Below are positions 15,713-21,967 of a stretch of 21,967 bases of DNA, in pieces (positions within the stretch are counted from its first letter, which is position 1; each line of letters begins with the position of its first letter). Source of the stretch: Flavobacteriales bacterium UBA3376 (GTDB taxonomy: Bacteria; Bacteroidota; Bacteroidia; Flavobacteriales; Weeksellaceae); NCBI GenBank assembly GCA_002359055.1, contig DEQC01000109.1:27473-49439 (forward strand). Direction: 5' to 3'. The notes below the pieces were generated by a model. That model was not told the origin of the DNA and made no database searches. It saw nothing but the letters and a program-made list of their open reading frames with translations. The position numbers were made by a program, and so were the translations under genes.

Positions 15713-15720
15713 CAAAAGTA
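15713..15720 (-). promoter_or_regulatory. Candidate -7 box of the glutaryl-CoA dehydrogenase gene
   Basis: The minus strand reads TACTTTTG followed by TG, matching TAnnTTTG, 20 bp before ATG 15692. It is identical to the octamer before the DUF4290 operon. No -33 TTG is visible at the usual spacing. Confidence 0.5.
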
Positions 15721-15782
15721 AGAAATACTAAGAACTAAATAGAATCATTTGCACTATTTAATTATCTATAAAAAAAATAATT

Positions 15783-17477
15783 TCATCTGCCAATCAGCAC
15801 TCCTGAAACATTCCACGAGCTAAAACTATTGCCTTCTGTCACACCTTGCGGAATTTTTATTTGAATATTATGTATTCCTGCAGACAAATCCCCTAATTCA
15901 ATAATGTATGGATTAGTAACTGTGGCAGGACACCAATTCGATCGACTCAAATCCGAAGAAGAAAGACCGTTAGAAAAGTTTCCTGAAACTGGATTGTACA
16001 GTCGATATGATCCACAATCTTCACGCCATGGAATCAAATCAAATACAAGCTCACCATTCAAGTAAATTGTATTTTTCTTTTGAACAAATTCATCTCCTCT
16101 ACTCCAGCCTCCATGTCCAGTTGTAATGTATCTCAACTTCGCATCTTTCAAATCTTCTTTCAATTCAAATTCAACCTCTAAACCTTTTTCTGAATCGAAC
16201 AAAGTGGAATATTCTTGCCCTGCCATTTCCATAACATTCAGAGTATTGAACAAAGGAATAACCTTCAACATTTCTTTATCGCTATTTCTATCTTTATGAA
16301 TGCTTATATCCAAACTAATTTCATGCCCACCTCTGTCATAATTTCCGACAAAAACTCCTATATAAACTTCTTTTCCGCTCATCATCGATAAATAATCAGT
16401 TATTTCTTGCCGATAAGATGTCTGTTCGTGCCAATCTTTGCCTTTCAACTGAACCCTCTCGTTAAAATGACCAATTCCAAATGGCGTGAAAAACCTCATC
16501 AATTCAAGCAAAGGTGTATATTCATCAGTTTTTACAATTCCTTGGTATTTTTTCCCATTGCCATTTTCATAAATGGGTAAATAAGAAATTCCATTTTTCA
16601 ATCCATCTAAAAAACTTTTCTTTTGATCAATTGGAATTAAAAAGACAGATCCAGTTCTATCGTAGGCATCTCCGAGTGACCTTTGCTTCAATTCTACAAA
16701 AACTTGATGACCCGAATTGATTATTGGAAATTTAATTTTCTTGATCACCAAAGTCCCATTGGCAAATCGCTCTACTCCTTCTCTATCTTCAAATTCATCA
16801 AAAAAATGAATTTGTTGATTTTCAAAAACGGAAATCGTTGTAAAACGACTTTTCCAAACTTGATCTTGATATGTTAATTTATCCAATTCTTCAAAATCGA
16901 TCAGTTCCAATTCATCTAAAAAATCAAATTTATCTTTTTGAATTTCAACTGCAGTAATTGTGAAGTTCCCATTTCTAATCACTTGTAAGACCAAACCTAA
17001 ATATTGACCCAAAACCATTGGACTTCCTTTGATGCCTAATTCTTTGGTAAACCAAAGTTCAATGGTATTTGAATTGATAACAGTTTTAGCTTTTTGACAT
17101 TTCAAACCCAAAATCTCTTTGTATTCGTTTGTAATCTCAAAACTCTGTTGAGCCAAAGAATGCTCATCCCACTGACCAATGACTTTACCCTCATTCAGAA
17201 AAGCCAATTGCAATATCTTTTTCTCGTTTGTCTTCACAAAAGTTATTTCAAACGGGAATTCTGAAGTTTGATGGATTTTTTTCTTTGAAGTGACAAGAAC
17301 ATTTTCTCCGTCCGTAAACAAAAATAGCGGATCTTCTGAATCGATCAATTCTTCATGGTATTTGGTTTCATAAATTACTCTTGTCAAATCCGAATTGGAA
17401 AACTGAACCTGAGAATGTATCAATTGGCTCATTGACAACAAGAAAATCAAAAGAAAATTTTTCATTTTTTGGATCAT
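15783..17477 (-). CDS. PNGase F-like peptide:N-glycosidase fused to an N-terminal GLPGLI-like domain (PNGase F-II type)
   Basis: PNGase F amidases cut N-glycans from asparagine. This 564-residue protein has a signal peptide (KMKNFLLIFLLSMSQLIHS). ATG 17465 (Met5) is an equally possible start. Residues about 28-200 resemble GLPGLI proteins (GLKCQKAKT at 124-132, LWFTKELGI at 141-149, GLVLQV at 161-166). About 240-395 matches the PNGase F N-domain: GDAYDRTGSVFLI, RFFTPFGIG, then HEISLDI. About 400-564 matches the C-domain: TTGHGGWSRGDEF, later SNWCPATV. Asp273 aligns with PNGase F Asp60 and Glu463 with Glu206, while the Glu118 position looks to be non-acidic (VFVG). The architecture resembles Elizabethkingia PNGase F-II, which has an N-terminal bowl-like domain and similar length. 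It is monocistronic with a good promoter, and exported. Activity is likely but not proved. Confidence 0.88.
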   Translation of the reverse strand: MIQKMKNFLLIFLLSMSQLIHSQVQFSNSDLTRVIYETKYHEELIDSEDPLFLFTDGENVLVTSKKKIHQTSEFPFEITFVKTNEKKILQLAFLNEGKVIGQWDEHSLAQQSFEITNEYKEILGLKCQKAKTVINSNTIELWFTKELGIKGSPMVLGQYLGLVLQVIRNGNFTITAVEIQKDKFDFLDELELIDFEELDKLTYQDQVWKSRFTTISVFENQQIHFFDEFEDREGVERFANGTLVIKKIKFPIINSGHQVFVELKQRSLGDAYDRTGSVFLIPIDQKKSFLDGLKNGISYLPIYENGNGKKYQGIVKTDEYTPLLELMRFFTPFGIGHFNERVQLKGKDWHEQTSYRQEITDYLSMMSGKEVYIGVFVGNYDRGGHEISLDISIHKDRNSDKEMLKVIPLFNTLNVMEMAGQEYSTLFDSEKGLEVEFELKEDLKDAKLRYITTGHGGWSRGDEFVQKKNTIYLNGELVFDLIPWREDCGSYRLYNPVSGNFSNGLSSSDLSRSNWCPATVTNPYIIELGDLSAGIHNIQIKIPQGVTEGNSFSSWNVSGVLIGR

Positions 17478-17501
17478 GTAAACTTCAAATGCTAATTATT
17501 T

Positions 17502-17531
17502 CAAAATTAATAGAAATGATCGAATATCAAA
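17502..17531 (-). promoter_or_regulatory. Promoter of the PNGase F-like gene
   Basis: On the minus strand TTTG (17531-17528) is followed after 18 nt by TAATTTTG (17509-17502), matching both elements of the Bacteroidota consensus. Transcription would start near 17495, leaving a leader of about 18 nt to ATG 17477 or about 30 nt to ATG 17465. Confidence 0.68.
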
Positions 17532-17634
17532 GTTCGATTCGAAAAGTATTCAAAAGGTAAATTCTCAATCAAAAAAGAATTTAATATTCAAAGCCACATA
17601 AATTAGATATATATTTACGATTTAATAAAGATTT

Positions 17635-18939
17635 ATGTTAAAGAAAAACGATCCAAAAGTTATCAATGCTTGGAAATTTTACGATTGGGCCAATTCTGTA
17701 CATTCATTGGTAATCGCTTCTGCTGTGTTTCCAGTTTATTATGGTGCCATCACCTTATCAAACACAGAAAATCCTATCAAATTTTTAGGATTTCACCCAG
17801 AATCTGCTTTCAACTTTTCTTTAGCACTTTGTTTTTTCATCATTATTTTACTTTCACCTGTTTTAAGTTCAATTGCCGACACGATAGGCAACAAGAAAAG
17901 ATTTTTAAAATTCTTTTGTTATTTGGGTTCAATCAGTTGTATGCTGATGTTTTTTTTCACTGAAGGAAGAGTTGGACTTGGATTATTGTTGAATGTTTTG
18001 GCTGGAATCGGATATTGGGGAAGTTTAGTTTTTTACAATGCTTACTTACCTGAAATCGCAACCGAAGATAAGTTAGACAAAGTTTCTGCAGGAGGATTTA
18101 TCATCGGATACATTGGTTCTGTTTTGTTGTTGATTTTGTGTTTGGTTTTAATCAAAAGTGGAGGCAGTGAAAATGAAGCTTTTTTCACAAGAATTAGTTT
18201 TGTACTCGTAGGCCTTTGGTGGATAGGATTTGCTCAAATTACTTTCAGACAACTTCCGAATAATATTTACAACAAAAAGACAGAAAAGAATTTGATTCGT
18301 AAGAGTTTCAAAGAATTAAAGTTGATTTCAAAAGAATTATTCAGTGACAAAAAACTTAGGATTTACTTATATTCATTTTTCTTTTTCAGTTTGGGTATGC
18401 AAACCATTTTTCTGATTGCTGCTCTTTTTGGACAATCTCAGATTGGACTTCCGACCGAAAAGTTAATCATGACAATTTTACTCATTCAAATTGAAGCAAT
18501 CATTGGCGCATGGTTGTTTTCATTTTTATCAGGGAAAATTGGCAATAGAAATACTTTATTGATTGGAATTGGGATTTGGGTCATCGTATGTTTGATTGGA
18601 TATTTCATCGATAAAAACCATCCGCAAGTCGAAATGCAATTCTACACCATGGCAGCACTTGTAGGTTTGGTCATGGGTGGAATTCAGCCTTTGGCGCGTT
18701 CTACTTACGCGAAATTATTACCTGAAACTGAAGACAATACGATTTACTTTAGTTTTTACGATGTTTTTGAAAAAGTTGCGTTATGTATTGGTCTTTTCAT
18801 TTTCGGATTGTTTATTGAGATGACCGATGGTATGAAGGCTTCGACTTTGGCAATGGGTGCTTCATTTTTGATAAGTTTTATCTTTATGTGTTTCTTAAAA
18901 ACTAAGAAAAGTAATGTTGAAAAAGTTTCATCGATTTAA
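17635..18939 (+). CDS. MFS transporter, UMF1 / Atg22-like family
   Basis: This is a 434-residue polytopic inner-membrane protein with about 12 hydrophobic segments. The N-terminal INAWKFYDWANSVHSLVIAS pattern (10-29) is diagnostic of the UMF1 (Atg22-like) branch of the major facilitator superfamily. Other family features are LSSIADTIGNKKR (76-88, an MFS loop 2-3 motif variant) and GGIQPLARSTYAKLLPE (about 346-362). Yeast Atg22 exports amino acids from vacuoles, and the substrate of bacterial members is generally unknown. The gene is divergent from the PNGase F-like gene across 157 bp. Its own promoter is not clear: TATATTTA at 17610-17617 is one base off the -7 consensus, with no -33. The BrkB-type gene begins 9 bp downstream, so the two probably form an operon. 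Confidence 0.9.
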   Translation: MLKKNDPKVINAWKFYDWANSVHSLVIASAVFPVYYGAITLSNTENPIKFLGFHPESAFNFSLALCFFIIILLSPVLSSIADTIGNKKRFLKFFCYLGSISCMLMFFFTEGRVGLGLLLNVLAGIGYWGSLVFYNAYLPEIATEDKLDKVSAGGFIIGYIGSVLLLILCLVLIKSGGSENEAFFTRISFVLVGLWWIGFAQITFRQLPNNIYNKKTEKNLIRKSFKELKLISKELFSDKKLRIYLYSFFFFSLGMQTIFLIAALFGQSQIGLPTEKLIMTILLIQIEAIIGAWLFSFLSGKIGNRNTLLIGIGIWVIVCLIGYFIDKNHPQVEMQFYTMAALVGLVMGGIQPLARSTYAKLLPETEDNTIYFSFYDVFEKVALCIGLFIFGLFIEMTDGMKASTLAMGASFLISFIFMCFLKTKKSNVEKVSSI

Positions 18940-18948
18940 AACAATATT

Positions 18949-19893
18949 ATGAAAACTTATCTTTCTTTAGATTATTGGAAAAAACTGTTGCTCACTTTTT
19001 ATAGAGCATTTTTAAGCTTCAGTGAAGATAAGTGTTTAAAATTGAGCGCATCTTTGGCGTATTATTCAATTTTTTCAATCGGTCCATTACTGATCATCAT
19101 CATTTGGCTTTTGAGCTTTTTTTATGGAAAATATTACGATGATTTTTCTGCCAAACAGAATGTACTCGATCGTATAACAGAAACATTTGGCGCACAATCT
19201 ACCGATCAACTGCAAACGATTTTGGACAATATGCTTATCACAGCGAATTCAAATATTGGAATTCTCATAGGTTTAGGAACTTTGATTTTCGCATCAACCA
19301 AAGTTTTCATCGACATACAAGATTCCATCAACATTATTTGGCGTATCAAACCAAAACCAAAGAAAGGTTGGATCAAATATATTTTGAATCGTTTGATATC
19401 TTTTTCGATGGTTTTAGGCTTAGGTTTTTTACTAATTGCTTCGCTTTTGATCAATTCAATCATATTGGTTTTGGTAAACTTTTTCAACGAAATCATCCCT
19501 GGAATTTCCAATCAAATGTTGAACAATTTAAACATCGCTTTAACTTTTATTATCATCACCACTACCTTTGGTTTCATTTTCAAGTTTTTACCAGACGCAA
19601 AAGTGAGAACTAAAACTGTAATTTATGGAGCTGTACTCACTTCACTTTTGTTCATGTTGGGTCGATTTGGTTTATCGATATATTTGCAAAACAATGCAAC
19701 AGCAAGTGCATTTGGAGCCGCTGGATCTATAATTATTTTGATGCTTTGGGTGTATTATTCGGCTGCAATTTTATATTATGGAGCAGAATTCATCAAGGAA
19801 TATTCAAACACATTTGAAGATGGAATTCACCCCAACAACATAGCTGTTTTGGTAAAAAATACAGAAATTGAAATTGACAGAACCGAACAATGA
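18949..19893 (+). CDS. YihY/BrkB family membrane protein
   Basis: The 314-residue protein belongs to the YihY/virulence factor BrkB family, once misnamed ribonuclease BN. The conserved opening LSASLAYYSIFSIGPLLIII (32-51) is followed by about five more hydrophobic segments. Conserved features include the FxDIQDSINIIWRIKPKPKK-like segment (about 122-140), the PDAKVR loop between later membrane segments, and the AAILYYGAEFIKEY end of the domain (about 269-282). Six transmembrane helices are expected. Function is unsettled; transport has been proposed for some members. It starts 9 bp after the MFS gene, implying co-transcription. The C-terminal 30 residues are a short charged tail. No strong terminator hairpin was found after its stop. 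Confidence 0.92.
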   Translation: MKTYLSLDYWKKLLLTFYRAFLSFSEDKCLKLSASLAYYSIFSIGPLLIIIIWLLSFFYGKYYDDFSAKQNVLDRITETFGAQSTDQLQTILDNMLITANSNIGILIGLGTLIFASTKVFIDIQDSINIIWRIKPKPKKGWIKYILNRLISFSMVLGLGFLLIASLLINSIILVLVNFFNEIIPGISNQMLNNLNIALTFIIITTTFGFIFKFLPDAKVRTKTVIYGAVLTSLLFMLGRFGLSIYLQNNATASAFGAAGSIIILMLWVYYSAAILYYGAEFIKEYSNTFEDGIHPNNIAVLVKNTEIEIDRTEQ

Positions 19894-20108
19894 CCGAAAT
19901 CTCATTTGATCCACTCTGAAAATGCTATAAATATTTAGTTATTTTTCCTGACTTCCACACTTTTTTAGAATTCAATCCTAATTAGGTAAGCAGTTCAAAA
20001 TCCTATTTTATTGTTATGGCCTTATTTTGAATCCACCTAAATTGCAATTGTTCAACTAGCATTTTGTTTGTTTTTGATATTGGTTATGAAATTCAAAACA
20101 ATTTATGT
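19894..20108. other. Junction region between the BrkB-type gene and the RHS frame
   Basis: This AT-rich stretch holds no recognised gene, promoter or terminator. A 10-bp palindrome CCTAATTAGG lies at 19977-19986. The RHS reading frame opens after a TGA at 20028-20030, but RHS-like sequence is recognisable only from about 20100 onwards, so the truncation boundary lies in the last part of this region. Confidence 0.5.
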
Positions 20109-21967
20109 TATCTTTATCGATACGATGATAAAAACCGTCTCATCGAAAAGAAATTACCAGGCAAAGGTTGGGAATATATGCTTTATGACAAACAAGACAG
20201 ATTGGTAGCTACGCAAGATGCAAATCTAAGAGCTCAAAACAAATGGCTATTTACCAAATATGACAAATTTGGAAGGATTGTCTATACCGGTATTTTCAAT
20301 AATCCTATGAGTAGAGATAGTGTCCAACTACAGTTAGACGGTTTTGGAAGCAATAATGAAGAACGTAAATCCAATGTGCAATTTACCCAAAACGGACTTC
20401 AAGTTTATTATACAAAAAATGCTTTTCCCACCAATTTCAATGAGATTTTATCGGTCAATTATTATGATACCTATGATGGCTTGAAGCCAGACTTGGACAC
20501 AGCTTTTGTACAAAACTTCATAAGCGATCAAAACGATCAACTCAAAGGCATGCCGTTGTCGTCCCACATCCGAATTTTAAACTCCAACAGTTGGGAGAAG
20601 TCTTACACGGTCTATGACAACAAACACCGAGCAATAGGTACTTATAAGCAAAACCATTTGGGCGGATTTACCAAAACCGAATCAGAATTGAATTTTTCAG
20701 GTTTGCCTACAAAATCAACCACCGTTCACAAGCACAATCAAAATGGAGTTGAAGTAACAGTAGTTGAGCAATTCACTTATGATCATATGCTTCGACTTAC
20801 AACGCACACACATTCTGTGAATGGAGGAATTCCACAAGTTTTAGCAAAGAATACGTACGATGAATTGGGACAACTAAAAAATAAAAAAGTAGGTGGTGAT
20901 AATAATATGCTCGCAAGATGGCAATCAGTAGATTATAAATACAATATCCGAGGTTGGCTGACGGATATAAACAATGTGAATTTAGGAATGCTTGGTGAAT
21001 ATCAATTCCCTATGAGCGCTTATGACGATTTGTTTTCGTTTAAAATTATGTACAACGAAATCTTTGAAGACACCGGAAATGGTGCTCAGCCGCTTTTTAA
21101 CGGAAACATTGTCCAAACCTTCTGGAAAACAGGGTCTAACAATAAGCTAAGAGGTTATGATTATAGATATGATCAGTTGAATCGACTTTTACAAGCAGAT
21201 TTTTATAATTCAGAAGTTCAACCCTATACTGGTGCGTACCAAGAAAGTCTTAGTTATGATCTGAATGGAAATATCACAAGTTTATTCAGAACTACAGGTG
21301 ATGTCAATGGCAATGCTATTGATATGGATAATTTGACTTATACTTACGATGAGTTTTCCAACCAATTGTTGAAAGTCACAGATGCAGTTTCCAGTCAGGA
21401 TACAGGAGGTTTTATCGATGGAAATACAAATCCAAATTTAGATGATTATGGGTATGATGCCAATGGCAACATGATATTTGATAGAAACAAAGACATTACT
21501 GAAATAGGATACAACCATCTGAACTTACCGACCCGAATCACTTGGGACAACAACAAATACATCAGCTATCAATACAATGCTGCAGGTCAAAAAGTGAGAA
21601 AGACAGTAGATAACAATGATAGTTTAAAGATTGTAGATTACTTAGACGGATTTCAGTATGCAGGAAATGTATTACAATTCTTCCCAACTTCAGAAGGATA
21701 TGTGAAAGCAACTCCAATCAATAGAACGAATACAGAATTCAGATTCAATTATATCTACAATTACACTGATCACCTTGGAAATGTAAGAGTTTCTTACACC
21801 CTCGATCCACAAACAGGAAAACTAAGAATAGTCGATGAGCATCATTATTATCCATTTGGTTTGAGGCACGAAGTACATTACCCATCAGGAAATCGTTTAG
21901 ATTTCCACCCATCCACAACCCTCAACGGCGGTCAGGTAGGCGACCCAGTAGAATTGGTGAATGTGAC
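20031..21967 (+). CDS. RHS repeat / RHS core domain protein, lacking its N-terminal part, 3' end outside window
   Basis: One uninterrupted frame runs from the TGA at 20028 to the window edge (645 codons). From about 20109 it reads like the middle of a Bacteroidota RHS protein: LYRYDDKNRLIEKKLPGKGW, then MLYDKQDRLVATQD and TKYDKFGR. YD-repeats such as YDLNGNITSL and YGYDANGNM follow, and then the RHS core: DHLGNVRVSY at 21768-21797 and HHYYPFGL at 21840-21863. Such proteins normally exceed 1000 residues, with an N-terminal secretion or DUF6443-like region that is absent here. The first in-frame ATG is at 20178, inside the repeats, and only TTG (20064) precedes them. Full-length relatives wrap a variable C-terminal toxin in a shell; that part lies beyond the window. 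It is probably a displaced or 5'-truncated cassette, possibly not expressed. Confidence 0.85.
   Translation, partial: MHLNCNCSTSILFVFDIGYEIQNNLCYLYRYDDKNRLIEKKLPGKGWEYMLYDKQDRLVATQDANLRAQNKWLFTKYDKFGRIVYTGIFNNPMSRDSVQLQLDGFGSNNEERKSNVQFTQNGLQVYYTKNAFPTNFNEILSVNYYDTYDGLKPDLDTAFVQNFISDQNDQLKGMPLSSHIRILNSNSWEKSYTVYDNKHRAIGTYKQNHLGGFTKTESELNFSGLPTKSTTVHKHNQNGVEVTVVEQFTYDHMLRLTTHTHSVNGGIPQVLAKNTYDELGQLKNKKVGGDNNMLARWQSVDYKYNIRGWLTDINNVNLGMLGEYQFPMSAYDDLFSFKIMYNEIFEDTGNGAQPLFNGNIVQTFWKTGSNNKLRGYDYRYDQLNRLLQADFYNSEVQPYTGAYQESLSYDLNGNITSLFRTTGDVNGNAIDMDNLTYTYDEFSNQLLKVTDAVSSQDTGGFIDGNTNPNLDDYGYDANGNMIFDRNKDITEIGYNHLNLPTRITWDNNKYISYQYNAAGQKVRKTVDNNDSLKIVDYLDGFQYAGNVLQFFPTSEGYVKATPINRTNTEFRFNYIYNYTDHLGNVRVSYTLDPQTGKLRIVDEHHYYPFGLRHEVHYPSGNRLDFHPSTTLNGGQVGDPVELVNV

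Noticed and set aside
15721..15782. Terminator for the PNGase F-like gene formed by AAATAG/CTATTT arms
   Set aside because: The stem is weak and AT-only with no T tract following in the leftward direction.
19977..19986. Palindrome CCTAATTAGG as an operator or insertion footprint
   Set aside because: It is ten AT-rich bases with no paired copy, repeat or nearby regulator, so it could easily be chance.
20086..20220. ATG at 20086 as a start for the RHS gene
   Set aside because: It is in a different frame from the RHS sequence and that frame closes after about 40 codons.

Overview
The window looks like a core-chromosome segment of a low-GC member of the phylum Bacteroidota, class Flavobacteriia, possibly the Weeksellaceae. 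The evidence is: very AT-rich DNA, promoters of the Bacteroidota type (TTTG, about 18-20 nt, TAnnTTTG), Bacteroidota-typical families (DUF4290, DUF349, GLPGLI, UMF1-type MFS), dnaA next to a low-molecular-weight protein tyrosine phosphatase gene, and DUF4290 next to murA. The species cannot be named from the sequence alone.

Layout. At 1-1578 (minus) dnaA is followed 10 bp later by a phosphatase gene that runs off the window. A divergent YbgC-type thioesterase (plus) ends 10 bp from a convergent ribD-yigZ pair (minus, 4-bp ATGA overlap). Upstream of ribD, behind an intrinsic terminator, is a large DUF349 gene (minus). Next comes a plus-strand, two-gene block (6262-9634): a GLPGLI-family exported protein and an overlapping outer-membrane beta-barrel protein. 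After it the minus strand resumes with a tight operon, DUF4290-murA-dedA-aroE (13010 to 9631). Further on, all minus, are a 2-oxo acid dehydrogenase E2, a glutaryl-CoA dehydrogenase and a GLPGLI/PNGase F fusion. On the plus strand follow a UMF1-type MFS transporter, a YihY/BrkB membrane protein 9 bp later, and a long RHS reading frame that lacks its N-terminal part and runs off the window.

The most striking structure is a second, diverged copy of the last 14 codons and stop of aroE at 5942-5986. It lies just upstream of the DUF349 gene, about 3.7 kb from the intact aroE 3' end. The GLPGLI/barrel block therefore sits between two aroE 3' ends, as if it had been inserted into an ancestral aroE-DUF349 junction. 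The left copy also supplies the -33 element of a good promoter for the DUF349 gene, which may explain why it persists. A second theme is the GLPGLI-type core, which occurs twice: once stand-alone beside an outer-membrane barrel, and once fused to a PNGase F-like N-glycan amidase.

Most other genes are housekeeping: replication initiation, riboflavin synthesis, peptidoglycan precursor synthesis with possible lipid-carrier recycling, the shikimate pathway, and acyl-CoA or keto-acid catabolism. MurA carries Asp in place of the fosfomycin-sensitive active-site Cys. No tRNA, rRNA, CRISPR array, integrase or transposase gene was seen.
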